Positions 27,473 to 35,688 of a stretch of DNA of 64,000 bases are shown one piece after another. The DNA lies in assembly GCA_002340355.1 (NCBI GenBank), contig DDLX01000013.1, positions 152,954 to 216,953 on the forward strand, read 5' to 3'. The first letter of the stretch is position 1. Each line of letters opens with the position of its first letter. Under the pieces are notes generated by a model. That model ran no database searches and was not told where the DNA came from. It saw only the letters and a program-made list of their open reading frames with translations. Position numbers and translations under genes: made by a program. The stretch comes from Cytophagales bacterium UBA2561 (lineage in GTDB: Bacteria > Bacteroidota > Bacteroidia > Cytophagales > Thermoflexibacteraceae).

Positions 27473-28198
27473 ATGGAATTTAACCCTGATGTTTCAGAAT
27501 TTAACCTCTTTGTTTTTACAGGGCTAGGTGTACTTTTATTCTTGGGAATGCGCCGTTTAAAAAATTTCTTAGGAACTTCCTTGAGTAAATTTTCTCGCTT
27601 TGAAGAACTCAGCCGTTTAATCCCCGCATTTGAAGGACTTACTTGGCTGTTATTTGTTTTATTAGCTATCTCGCTGATTTTCAAAGATAAACTTTTTTAT
27701 TCTGTTGGAATTTTGATGGTATTGGTGGTAACTGTGGGTTGGCTTTCATGGTTTTTTGTTCGTGATTTCGTAGCTGGAATGATGTTACGTTCTTCGCAAA
27801 CTTTCGAATTAGGGGATCGTCTTCGGGTTCAAGATTTTGAGGGAGTTTTACAACGAATCGGTCATTTTTCAATGACACTTGAAGGCGATGATGGACAAAG
27901 CACTGTGATTCCATTCAGCACGGTTTCTGATACGATGCTTACTCGAATTGGAGCTGGTACATTACTAAAAAGTCGAACTTTTCAAGTTAAAATTACGCCT
28001 GAAAAATCGTCCAATGCCATTCAACAAATTCGTCAATTGGCATTGATCGCTCCTTGGACTTCGATTATGCACGAACCCAAAATTAAATTTATAACTGAAA
28101 ATCATGATTCTATTATTTATGAAGTAACTGTTTTTGGATTAGAGGAAAATTATTTTCGGCATATCCAAAAATATTTAGAGACTCATTTGGAAAAATAA
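27473..28198 (+). CDS. Small MscS-family mechanosensitive channel-like protein
   Basis: A 241-residue inner-membrane protein with three hydrophobic segments (about 10-28, 54-68 and 76-98). The signature of the MscS pore and beta domain follows: WFFVRDFVAGMMLRSSQTFELGDRLRVQDFEGVLQRIGHFSMTLEGDDGQSTVIPFSTVSD (about 92-152). The C-terminal alpha/beta domain (QVKITPEKSSNAIQQIRQL) completes the family fold. MscS channels open under membrane tension in hypo-osmotic shock. It is shorter than E. coli MscS (286 residues), mainly in the C-terminal part. It lies between a phosphatase gene and trmB on the same strand, with its own likely promoter. Confidence 0.85.
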   Translation: MEFNPDVSEFNLFVFTGLGVLLFLGMRRLKNFLGTSLSKFSRFEELSRLIPAFEGLTWLLFVLLAISLIFKDKLFYSVGILMVLVVTVGWLSWFFVRDFVAGMMLRSSQTFELGDRLRVQDFEGVLQRIGHFSMTLEGDDGQSTVIPFSTVSDTMLTRIGAGTLLKSRTFQVKITPEKSSNAIQQIRQLALIAPWTSIMHEPKIKFITENHDSIIYEVTVFGLEENYFRHIQKYLETHLEK

Positions 28199-28229
28199 TT
28201 TGACCAGAGCGATTTTTTCAGAAATGAAT

Positions 28230-28237
28230 TATCTTTG
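28230..28237 (+). promoter_or_regulatory. -7 promoter box (TATCTTTG) of trmB
   Basis: An exact TAnnTTTG match 50 bp before the GTG start of trmB. A T-rich stretch (28213-28218) sits near the -33 position but is not a clean TTTG. Confidence 0.5.
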
Positions 28238-28287
28238 TAACTCAATTTTGAGTATTATTTTCATTGATTTTAGAGAAAATTTAAACG

Positions 28288-28944
28288 GTGGCACGGCAAA
28301 AACTTTACAAATTTGCGGCAAATGCAAAGGCAAAAAATGTCTTAGAAGCAGGAAAACCGCTTTTTGAGACGATTAAAGGAAATTGGCATACCTTTTTCGA
28401 AAATTCAAGCCCAATTGTGTTAGAATTGGCTTGTGGCAGAGGGGAATACACTACTGGGCTTGCTCAAGTTTATCCCGATAAAAATTTTATTGGAATAGAC
28501 ATTAAGGGAGATAGAATTTGGAAAGGCAGTACTTTTGCTCAAGAAAATAATTTACAAAATGTGGCTTTCTTACGTACCTTAATTCACGATTTGGAAAAGT
28601 TTTTTGCTGAAGATGAAGTTTCCGAAATTTGGTTGGTTCATCCTGACCCACGTCCTAAAAAGAAAGATGCCAAACGCCGATTGACACATCCTCGATTTTT
28701 GGATAGTTATCGAAAAATTGTCAAAAATGAAGGAATATTACATCTAAAAACAGATAATACAGGCTTATATGAATATTCCCTAGAAGTGTTAAAAACACAA
28801 AAAATTGAAAATTTAGTACAGACTGCTGATTTATATGAATCTCCCTTATATGACCTCCATCATGGTATCACCACACGATACGAAAAACAATTTACAAAGG
28901 AAGGTCATAAAATTAAATACTTACAATGTCGATTGTTAAAGTAG
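28288..28944 (+). CDS. trmB: tRNA (guanine-N7-)-methyltransferase, GTG start
   Basis: TrmB methylates N7 of G46 in the variable loop of tRNAs, using S-adenosylmethionine. The start is GTG at 28288: the frame is closed six bases upstream by TAA (28282-28284), and the N-terminus MARQKLYKFAANAKAKNVLEAG is the standard Bacteroidota one. The SAM site is LELACGRGEYTTGLAQ (about 49-64), then NFIGIDIKGDRIWKG. The catalytic region is IWLVHPDPRPKKKDAKRRLTHPRFLDSY (about 113-140), the family fingerprint. At 218 residues it is full length. It is followed 30 bp later by the signal-peptidase-like gene and may share its transcript. Confidence 0.95.
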   Translation: MARQKLYKFAANAKAKNVLEAGKPLFETIKGNWHTFFENSSPIVLELACGRGEYTTGLAQVYPDKNFIGIDIKGDRIWKGSTFAQENNLQNVAFLRTLIHDLEKFFAEDEVSEIWLVHPDPRPKKKDAKRRLTHPRFLDSYRKIVKNEGILHLKTDNTGLYEYSLEVLKTQKIENLVQTADLYESPLYDLHHGITTRYEKQFTKEGHKIKYLQCRLLK

Positions 28945-28974
28945 TATTTGGCATTAATTTGATTCTCAAAAGAG

Positions 28975-30048
28975 ATGGGATTTACGTTAAGACAGAAACC
29001 AAATGTCCATCAGAAAAAAAACACCTTACGTGATTTTTTGGATACGTTTTTAAAGGCTTTTATAGTTGCTATTTTTCTGAAATGGCTATTATTCGAAGCT
29101 TTTACGATGCCTACTTCAGATATGGCAAGCACTCTTCTTTCGGGGGATTTTGTGTTGGTTAGTAAATTACATTATGGAGCAAGAACTCCTGCAACTCCCT
29201 TACAAATTCCTTTGACTCATCAAAAAATAGGTCATTTTCCTGCTTATTTAGACTGGATTCAATTGCCTATTTTTCGACTTCCTGCTTTATCTCAAATCTC
29301 TGAAAACGATGTTATTACTTTCAATTATCCTCCTGAAACTTATCACCCCATTGACCAAAAAACACCATTTATTGGACGTTGTGTTGGGTTGGCGGGAGAT
29401 ACTTTAGAAATAAAAAAAGGAGAAGTTTTTCGAAATAATCAACCTGCCCAAACACTTTCCTTTATTCAAAATCCATACTTAATTATATTGAAAAATGGAA
29501 TTGTACCAGACCAGTTAAAAGAATTGGGTATCTCGGAAATTGTATCTTTTCAGGATAAATTGATAGCACAGCTAAATAAAAAAATGTTAGGAAAACTCAG
29601 ACAATCAGCTTATTGTCATAAGATTACTCCCATTATTGAGCCTTCAGAGAGTACAGGACAAAATGAAAAGATCTTTCCTCATTCCTCGTATTTTTCATGG
29701 AATGCAGATAATTTGGGTCCTATTAAAATTCCACAAAAAGGAATGAGTATTCTACTAACTCCCGAAAAATTAGCTCTTTACGAATCTATTATTTTAAAAT
29801 ATGAGAGGTTATCCCATGTTGAAATTCGGAATGATTCCTTATTTTTAGCTCAAGAATTTATGGAAAATTATACTTTTCAACAAGATTATTATTTTGTTTT
29901 GGGAGATAACCGCCGTAATTCACCTGACTCTCGATTTTGGGGTTTTGTCCCTGAAAATCACATTATTGGAAAAGCAATTTATCGTTGGTTCTCTATTCAT
30001 CCTAAAACAGGTTCAATTCGATTTGACCGTATTGGATTCATACAATAA
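28975..30048 (+). CDS. Signal peptidase I-fold protein lacking the catalytic Ser and Lys
   Basis: A 357-residue S26-family protein with one N-terminal membrane helix (about 22-42). All conserved boxes of signal peptidase I are present: box B EAFTMPTSDMASTLLSGDFVLVSK, box D FIGRCVGLAGDTLEIKKGEVF, and box E GDNRRNSPDSRFWGFVPENHIIGKA. The two catalytic positions are altered. The nucleophile Ser (second S of the usual PTSSM or PSGSM) is Asp49, and the general-base Lys (usual YIKR) is Gly134. It therefore looks catalytically dead by the classical dyad mechanism, unless Ser48 or another lysine takes over. An insertion of about 130 residues separates boxes D and E, as in many Bacteroidota homologues. 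It follows trmB by 30 bp. Confidence 0.85.
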   Translation: MGFTLRQKPNVHQKKNTLRDFLDTFLKAFIVAIFLKWLLFEAFTMPTSDMASTLLSGDFVLVSKLHYGARTPATPLQIPLTHQKIGHFPAYLDWIQLPIFRLPALSQISENDVITFNYPPETYHPIDQKTPFIGRCVGLAGDTLEIKKGEVFRNNQPAQTLSFIQNPYLIILKNGIVPDQLKELGISEIVSFQDKLIAQLNKKMLGKLRQSAYCHKITPIIEPSESTGQNEKIFPHSSYFSWNADNLGPIKIPQKGMSILLTPEKLALYESIILKYERLSHVEIRNDSLFLAQEFMENYTFQQDYYFVLGDNRRNSPDSRFWGFVPENHIIGKAIYRWFSIHPKTGSIRFDRIGFIQ

Positions 30049-30054
30049 TCAAAC

Positions 30055-30342
30055 TTAATAGCAGTCCGTTTTAACAGCAATTTGATATTCATGTTCTTTA
30101 TTCCAGATGCTGATAGGTACAGTAATCGTATCACAAGCAAAGATTCTGAGACGATATTTGCCTTTGATAAGTTTAGTTTCATAATTGCTTTTCCCTTTTT
30201 CCAATACAAGCAAGTTTTTTTTTTGATAAATTTCTATTTTAGCAGGAGTTGGCTCTCCCTCATAGTCAGAAATCTTAATCATAATTTTACTTGGTGTATC
30301 TTGCCAGACTAATAAACTAAGCAACAAAACAGCTACTTTCAT
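30055..30342 (-). CDS. Small secreted protein, predicted beta-sandwich
   Basis: A 95-residue protein with a short signal peptide (MKVAVLLLSLLVWQ). The mature part reads like a single carboxypeptidase-regulatory or Ig-like domain: IMIKISDYEGEPTPAKIEIYQKKNLLVLEKG, YETKLIKGKYRLRIFA. Such domains occur in Bacteroidota envelope proteins, usually within larger proteins, so a free-standing one is notable. It converges with the signal-peptidase-like gene, 6 bp away, and diverges from the TMTC-like gene. No catalytic motif is seen and the function is unknown. Confidence 0.65.
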   Translation of the reverse strand: MKVAVLLLSLLVWQDTPSKIMIKISDYEGEPTPAKIEIYQKKNLLVLEKGKSNYETKLIKGKYRLRIFACDTITVPISIWNKEHEYQIAVKTDCY

Positions 30343-30388
30343 AATACTAATTTTTATAAATTATTTAAAAATTGATACAATTAAAATC

Positions 30389-32554
30389 ATGTTTCAAAAA
30401 AACACTACTTTAGATAACTCCCATTCCAAGAGTTTAATACAAAAAATTGAGCAAATAACCCCTAAAAACTACTATATCATTATTCTATTAACAATTACTT
30501 GTATTTTTTATCTCCCAATATGGAATAATACTCTTACTGAATATGACCTTTCCGATTTTTTAATGGGTTACCCATACTTAGCCCTCACCATAGAAAACGT
30601 ACAGCATGTTTTTACTAATGAGTCTCATGCCTTAACTCACTTTTCGCATATGTTGGTGTACTATTTCGGTCAAGAAGTACCTTTTTTACATTTCTTTGTA
30701 AATTTAGTTTTACATTTATTAGATACATGGTTAGTTTTTATCTTTGTTAAACAGTTACTTCAGTTTTATTTTAATTCGAATCAGTCGTTTTGGGGAGCAT
30801 TATTTACGAGTGCAGCTTTTGCTTTGCATCCCATGCATGTGGAGGCTATTGCTTGGATAATGGCACGAAAAGATGTTTTATATGCCTTTTTTTATTTTTT
30901 ATCTTTGATTATGTATATTAAATATTTAAAGACGAAAAATTATTTATGGTATGGAATAACTTTTATCTTGTTTTATTTTTCACTTATTTCAAAGGCAATG
31001 GCAGTTCCTTTATCTATTTCTTTGATAGCTGTAGATTATTATAGCAAGCAAGATTTTAAGGAAATTCGTGTAATTATTGAAAAAATACCATTTTTAGCCT
31101 TATCATTTTATTGGGGTGGAGGTTTAGGTATGATTTCTAATTTATTTAAAAATGAGGTTGTAACAGGAGATTCTGGTGGTATTCTATCTGTTAAAAATAC
31201 AGTAATGAATTATCCTTTAATAGAGCGTTTTGTGTACGCTTGTTATGGTTTATGTGAATATATTTTACGATTGATTATTCCTCACAAATTGTCCTTGGTT
31301 TATCCATATCCTGTTAATCTGAGACAAGAAATGCCTATTGAATATTGGGTCTTTACTATACCAATTGTACTAATATTTATTCTATTCTTATACAGTTTAA
31401 AAAAGCAAAAACATCTTGCTTTTGGTATTATGTTCTTCATCTTCAATATTATATTAACACTTCACCTAGTCATTCCAGTTACAACCTCATTAATTAATGA
31501 TCGTTATACTTATGTTTGTTCAGTAGGCGTGTTTTTTATTATAGCTTATATACTTATCTGGACAGTTGAGCGAAAACCAAACTTATTAATTGGTATAGTT
31601 TCTGGCATGATTTGTTATTTATTATTTTACGGGATTTATACATTTCAACAAGTTCAAGTTTGGGAAAACGACTACACTGTTTGGCAAAATGTGGTGCAAC
31701 ATTATCCTAAGGCAGCACAGGGTTGGTATGGCTTAGGTAATTGGGAATATAAATCAAAAAATTACCAAAAAGCAATTGACCATTACTCACAATCTATTAA
31801 AGTTCTCCCTTATTATACAGATGCCTTTTATAACCGAGCTAACTGCTATTTTGAATTAAAAGATTATCAAAATGCCCTTAATGATTATGACAAAGCAATT
31901 AGTATGGGTCCAATAAAACCTTTCTTTTATTATAATCGAGGAAACACGTATTTTCATCTTCAAAACTATGCACAAGCCATCTCAAACTATGATACTTTAC
32001 TTCAATTAAATGATAATAATTCGCAAGGTTATTTTAATAGAGGAATAGCAAGGTTGAATTTGAATCAAAAATCAGAAGGTTGTTATGATTTTCAAAAATC
32101 ATTAGATTTAGGTTTCGGAAATGCAAAACAGATGTTACAACAACATTGTCAAGGAGTTACCCCTAAGAGAACAATAAACCAAACAGAGCAAATTATGGCA
32201 AAATCTCCTGAAACTAATATTGATTTCTATAATCAGGCTAATGTGTATTTTAATCAAAAAAACTTTAAAAAAGCAATAGAATATTACATTACCTCTATTG
32301 AGTTAGAACCCTTGTTAGGAGCATATTATAATCTCGGAAATACGTATTTTTATCTTCAAGATTACTCCAAAGCTATTGAGAGTTATAATCATGCTTTGCG
32401 TATGAATCCCAATTATGCAGACGCATATTTTAATAGAGGAATGGCACAGCTCAACTTAAATCAAAAAGATAAGGCTTGTGCCAGTTTTCGAGATGCTCAA
32501 AGGCTAAACTATGCTCCTGCTACTGCTCAAATACAAACACATTGTAATGAATAA
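30389..32554 (+). CDS. Polytopic membrane protein with C-terminal TPR repeats (TMTC-like)
   Basis: The 721-residue protein has roughly ten to twelve membrane segments in its first ~430 residues, then about seven TPR units (about 445-600 and 625-715; for example YQKAIDHYSQSIKVLPYYTDAFYNRANCYF). The membrane part carries FALHPMHVEAIAWIMARKDVLYAFFYFLSL (about 143-172). It matches the HP-HVE-AW-RKD signature of the TMTC/DUF1736 family, GT-C-fold proteins that include eukaryotic O-mannosyltransferases. An early acidic motif (TEYDLSDF) may be the usual GT-C catalytic Asp site. A glycosyltransferase role on a polyprenyl-linked donor is plausible but unproven. It faces hldD convergently with a 6-bp gap. 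Confidence 0.8.
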   Translation: MFQKNTTLDNSHSKSLIQKIEQITPKNYYIIILLTITCIFYLPIWNNTLTEYDLSDFLMGYPYLALTIENVQHVFTNESHALTHFSHMLVYYFGQEVPFLHFFVNLVLHLLDTWLVFIFVKQLLQFYFNSNQSFWGALFTSAAFALHPMHVEAIAWIMARKDVLYAFFYFLSLIMYIKYLKTKNYLWYGITFILFYFSLISKAMAVPLSISLIAVDYYSKQDFKEIRVIIEKIPFLALSFYWGGGLGMISNLFKNEVVTGDSGGILSVKNTVMNYPLIERFVYACYGLCEYILRLIIPHKLSLVYPYPVNLRQEMPIEYWVFTIPIVLIFILFLYSLKKQKHLAFGIMFFIFNIILTLHLVIPVTTSLINDRYTYVCSVGVFFIIAYILIWTVERKPNLLIGIVSGMICYLLFYGIYTFQQVQVWENDYTVWQNVVQHYPKAAQGWYGLGNWEYKSKNYQKAIDHYSQSIKVLPYYTDAFYNRANCYFELKDYQNALNDYDKAISMGPIKPFFYYNRGNTYFHLQNYAQAISNYDTLLQLNDNNSQGYFNRGIARLNLNQKSEGCYDFQKSLDLGFGNAKQMLQQHCQGVTPKRTINQTEQIMAKSPETNIDFYNQANVYFNQKNFKKAIEYYITSIELEPLLGAYYNLGNTYFYLQDYSKAIESYNHALRMNPNYADAYFNRGMAQLNLNQKDKACASFRDAQRLNYAPATAQIQTHCNE

Positions 32555-32560
32555 TCAATT

Positions 32561-33538
32561 TTATAAATATTTATGGCTCTTTAAGTAATTTTTTACATAA
32601 TCAAAAGTTCCATCTTCTAACGATATAAATGATGAATTATAACCAATATTTCTTAGTTTAGTCATATCAGCTTCTGTGAAATATTGATATTTGTTTCGAA
32701 TATCAAGGGGTGTATCAATGAATGAAATATTTTCTGGAATATCTAATGCTCGGAATGTACTTTGTGCTAAGGCTAAAAAGGTTTGTGCTTTTCCTGTTCC
32801 TAAATTATATAAACCTGAATTAGATTGTTTTTCTTTCAAAAAAAGACAAACTTTTGCTACATCCTTAACATAAACGAAATCTCTAAGTTGTTCACCATCC
32901 TGAAAATCAGGATTATGAGAACGAAAAAGTTTTACACCCCCTGTTTTTTGAATCTGATTAAAGGCATGAAAAATAACAGATGCCATTCGTCCTTTATGGT
33001 ACTCATTTGCGCCATAAACATTAAAAAATTTGAGTCCAGCCCAAAAAGGAGGTTGTTTCTTTTGTACCTTAATTTGGTCAAGAATCCAAATATCTACTTC
33101 ATTTTTAGAGCGTCCGTAAGGGTTTAAAGGTTTTAGTTGGGTAATAATTTCTTCTGAATCTTGATAACCTAATTCTCCTAATCCGTAAGTTGCTGCCGAA
33201 GATGCATAAACCAATGGAATTTGAAAATCAGTACAATTTTTCCAAATTTGTTGTGTGTAAGAAATATTTAGCTTTTCAAAAATTGTATAATCAAATTCGG
33301 TAGTGTCAGTTCGCGCACCTAGATGATAAACAAATTGAATTTTTGGAGCGAATTCAGCAAATCTTTTTAGGAAATCAAAGCGTTCTACTTTTTCTATAAG
33401 TTGCTTATGGTCAAGGTTTTTGTTCTTATCAGGACGTGAAAAATCATCTACTGCTAAAATATCGGTTTCTCCCATTTGGTTTAAAAAACTGACCAATGCA
33501 CTCCCAATAAATCCCGCCGCACCTGTAACTACAATCAT
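32561..33538 (-). CDS. hldD: ADP-L-glycero-D-manno-heptose 6-epimerase
   Basis: HldD (RfaD) converts ADP-D-glycero-D-manno-heptose to the L form used in the LPS inner core. It is an extended short-chain dehydrogenase with NAD(P)-binding motif GAAGFIG (6-12), DDFSRPDKNKNL, YASSAATYG and the catalytic pair Tyr141 and Lys145 in NPYGRSKNEVD. GLKFFNVYGANEYHKGRMASVIFHAFNQI is a family fingerprint. At 325 residues it is full length. It is divergent from kdsD (start codons 108 bp apart), so heptose and Kdo supply genes share one intergenic control region. Confidence 0.93.
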   Translation of the reverse strand: MIVVTGAAGFIGSALVSFLNQMGETDILAVDDFSRPDKNKNLDHKQLIEKVERFDFLKRFAEFAPKIQFVYHLGARTDTTEFDYTIFEKLNISYTQQIWKNCTDFQIPLVYASSAATYGLGELGYQDSEEIITQLKPLNPYGRSKNEVDIWILDQIKVQKKQPPFWAGLKFFNVYGANEYHKGRMASVIFHAFNQIQKTGGVKLFRSHNPDFQDGEQLRDFVYVKDVAKVCLFLKEKQSNSGLYNLGTGKAQTFLALAQSTFRALDIPENISFIDTPLDIRNKYQYFTEADMTKLRNIGYNSSFISLEDGTFDYVKNYLKSHKYL

Positions 33539-33615
33539 TTTTTATTAATTTTTTTGAATGATATAACAATAAAAATTCGATAAATTTTTGAAGTGTGAAA
33601 GATAGACAATTTTCG

Positions 33616-33623
33616 CATCTTTG
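33616..33623 (+). promoter_or_regulatory. Candidate -7 box (CATCTTTG) of kdsD
   Basis: One mismatch from TAnnTTTG. A TTTTTG tract at 33585-33590 could be the -33 element, though the 25-bp gap is long. On the opposite strand, TATCTTTC (33597-33604) is a similar one-mismatch box that could serve hldD. Confidence 0.35.
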
Positions 33624-33646
33624 CACTCGAATCAATGTCTTAAAAG

Positions 33647-34600
33647 ATGCTTAAATCTATGAATACCCTTGATATTGCTCAGAAAGTTTTTCGTATTGAA
33701 GCAAATGCTGTAGCTCGACTTAGTGAATTATTAACAACTGATTTTGAGAAGGTTATAGAAGATATTCTGACTTGTCAAGGTCGAGTTGTTATTTGTGGAA
33801 TGGGAAAATCGGGATTAGTTGGAAAAAAAATTTCAGCAACATTAGCCAGTACAGGCACACCTAGTTTTTTTCTGCATCCCGCAGAAGCTTTTCATGGAGA
33901 TTTAGGAATGCTCAAACCTGAAGATATTTTTATTGGTTTATCTAATTCGGGAGAAACCGAAGAAATTATTCGCCTGATTCCATCAGTTCGGCGTAACGGA
34001 AATATAATTGTGGCGATGGCAGGAAATGCGAATTCAGTATTAGTTAAAAATGCAGATTACTTTCTGAATACTAATGTATTAGAAGAAGCTTGTCCACTTC
34101 GTTTAGCTCCAACTTCCTCGACTACAGCAACAATGGCTATGGGAGATGCTTTAGCTGTTACATTAATGGAAATGCGAAAATTCCAACCCGAAGATTTTGC
34201 ACTTTTTCACCCTGGTGGAAGTCTTGGGAAAAAATTATTGACTAAAGTTAAGGATAAAATGCAGACCCAAAACTTACCCATTGTTGCGAAAAATACACCC
34301 ATAAAAGAAATGATTTTTAAGATGACTGAAGGAAAGTTGGGCTTGGCTGTAGTGACTGAAAATCAACGACCTATTGGGATTATTACAGATGGAGATTTAC
34401 GCCGTGCTTGGGCAAAACATTCTAATTTATTAGGATTAGTTGCTGAAAAAATTATGACAAAATCACCTAAAACCTTACAAGAATCTACGATGCTTATTGA
34501 TGCCGAACAGTTGTTAACTGATTTTAAAATTACTTCTGTATTAGTAGTAAATGAGACAGAACAACTAACAGGTATTTTGCAGATTTATGATATTAAATAG
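33647..34600 (+). CDS. kdsD: Arabinose-5-phosphate isomerase (KpsF/GutQ/KdsD family)
   Basis: Interconverts ribulose-5-phosphate and arabinose-5-phosphate, the first step towards Kdo of the LPS inner core. It has an N-terminal SIS domain (about 35-180), with VVICGMGKSGLVGKKISATLASTGTPSFFLHPAEAFHGDLGML and SNSGETEEIIRL, and LAPTSSTTATMAMGDALAV. A linker with FHPGGSLGKKLL follows, then a pair of CBS domains (about 205-317). This is the classic layout and length (317 residues). An alternative start is Met5 (33659). Pairing with the divergent hldD fits joint LPS-core supply. Confidence 0.94.
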   Translation: MLKSMNTLDIAQKVFRIEANAVARLSELLTTDFEKVIEDILTCQGRVVICGMGKSGLVGKKISATLASTGTPSFFLHPAEAFHGDLGMLKPEDIFIGLSNSGETEEIIRLIPSVRRNGNIIVAMAGNANSVLVKNADYFLNTNVLEEACPLRLAPTSSTTATMAMGDALAVTLMEMRKFQPEDFALFHPGGSLGKKLLTKVKDKMQTQNLPIVAKNTPIKEMIFKMTEGKLGLAVVTENQRPIGIITDGDLRRAWAKHSNLLGLVAEKIMTKSPKTLQESTMLIDAEQLLTDFKITSVLVVNETEQLTGILQIYDIK

Positions 34601-34631
34601 TTTCATGCTTTTTGACCATAATCATAAAAAA

Positions 34632-34654
34632 AGACAGTCAAAAAGGGACTGCCT
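34632..34654 (-). terminator. Rho-independent terminator of the small basic protein gene
   Basis: A stem of 8 bp with one G-T pair (AGACAGTC at 34632-34639, GACTGCCT at 34647-34654) and a 7-nt loop. On the minus strand a run of seven Ts follows. It is placed 31 bp after the stop at 34685 and also ends the kdsD intergenic space. Confidence 0.75.
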
Positions 34655-34684
34655 CGTTCATTTACCAGAAATCGAATTAAACAC

Positions 34685-34843
34685 CTAGCTGTTTTGCTTT
34701 TTTTCTTCAAAAGATTTTTTAATTGCCTCAACATCAACATTTTTGATAGTTGGCTTAGCATTCAATCGTTTGATATTTTTAATCCGATTTTTAGCACGGC
34801 TAACATTACGGCGTGCTTTTCGTTTTAATCGTGTAACTGTCAT
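34685..34843 (-). CDS. 52-residue highly basic protein, possibly ribosome- or nucleic-acid-associated
   Basis: The preferred ATG is at 34843 (MTVTRLKRKARRNVSRAKNR); a longer frame opens at 34894. The short form is favoured because a -7 box (34892-34899, minus strand) overlaps the longer start. The first half is Arg/Lys-rich, the second has KPTIKNVDVEAIKKSF. The N-terminal basic block followed by a conserved-looking tail is typical of small ribosomal or nucleoid proteins. It does not match S20, S21 or L34 in motif order. It has its own promoter and terminator, so it is an independently expressed small gene. The function is unknown. Confidence 0.75.
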   Translation of the reverse strand: MTVTRLKRKARRNVSRAKNRIKNIKRLNAKPTIKNVDVEAIKKSFEEKKQNS

Positions 34844-34891
34844 GATGTCTTGATATTTAGCGTTTTTCAGAGATTGGAAATTTTTAGGGTG

Positions 34892-34899
34892 CAAAATTA
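34892..34899 (-). promoter_or_regulatory. -7 promoter box (TAATTTTG) of the small basic protein gene
   Basis: An exact TAnnTTTG match on the minus strand. It would start transcription near 34885, giving a leader of about 42 nt to the ATG at 34843. It makes the longer start at 34894 untenable if the box is used. Confidence 0.5.
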
Positions 34900-35098
34900 C
34901 ATAATTTGTAAGAGATAACCTCTAATCTTCAAAACTTTTGTGGTTTCAAATATTACAACACAAACTTTTTTCGAAATTTTAGGTACAATTCTTGCCGAAT
35001 AATTCTAAATTATTTTCATCAAAAATTAAAACAAAACCAATCGTACCATAATTACATGAAACATCAAGTAAACAATTAAATTTACAAACCTCGCACCG

Positions 35099-35620
35099 AT
35101 GAATTTATTTCATAATCGAAATCACGCCAGTCGAATGCGGCGCATCTTATTAGAAAAACTCAAAAATACTCCTAATGTGGCTGTCTTTACACGCTATGAA
35201 CGACAGATTTTAGAAAATACGACTGAATTGCATCTGATGATTCCTGATTTGGAAATCAGCTTTACTTCAGCACAAGTTTGGTCAAATGCTGACTTAGCAA
35301 TTCAATTACATGGTGCACGCCCTGTCTATTTTGCCCCTTTTGAATCGCAAGGAATGGTCGAATTTGTAGGAATTATTACCCAAATTATTTTATACCCAGA
35401 TCGCTATCCTCCACCAGAATATGTTAAACGACAAATTGATATTGAAGAAAAAGACACTCAAATTATAAAACCTAAAGTGAATACAATGTACTCTGTGACG
35501 CATTGTCAAATTATTGATACTCCATTTCATTTATCAGAGCTTCGGCATTTTATTAATGATGAATACTTAGATCAACAAAGTAACCAAAGTTTTGCAACAG
35601 TTTATACCAAAAAATGGTAG
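35099..35620 (+). CDS. Conserved-looking hypothetical protein
   Basis: A 173-residue soluble protein without signal peptide or membrane segment. I do not recognise its family. Features seen are a basic N-terminus (NRNHASRMRRILLEKLK), a mixed alpha/beta middle (LHLMIPDLEISFTSAQVWSNADLAIQLHGARPVYFAPFESQGMVEFVGII) and a C-terminal stretch with Thr and His (MYSVTHCQIIDTPFHLSELRHFI). It starts 69 bp before cysQ on the same strand, so the two may share a transcript. Nothing in the sequence names a reaction. Confidence 0.7.
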   Translation: MNLFHNRNHASRMRRILLEKLKNTPNVAVFTRYERQILENTTELHLMIPDLEISFTSAQVWSNADLAIQLHGARPVYFAPFESQGMVEFVGIITQIILYPDRYPPPEYVKRQIDIEEKDTQIIKPKVNTMYSVTHCQIIDTPFHLSELRHFINDEYLDQQSNQSFATVYTKKW

Positions 35621-35688
35621 GTTTTATGAAATAAACAATCATTTTTGATATAAAATCAAACAATTTTAAACCTTTTAGAAAGACCAAA

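Noticed and set aside
34685..34894. Small basic gene as ribosomal protein S21 or S20
   Set aside because: The motif order and the IKNVDVEAIKKSF tail match neither family, so no ribosomal symbol was assigned.
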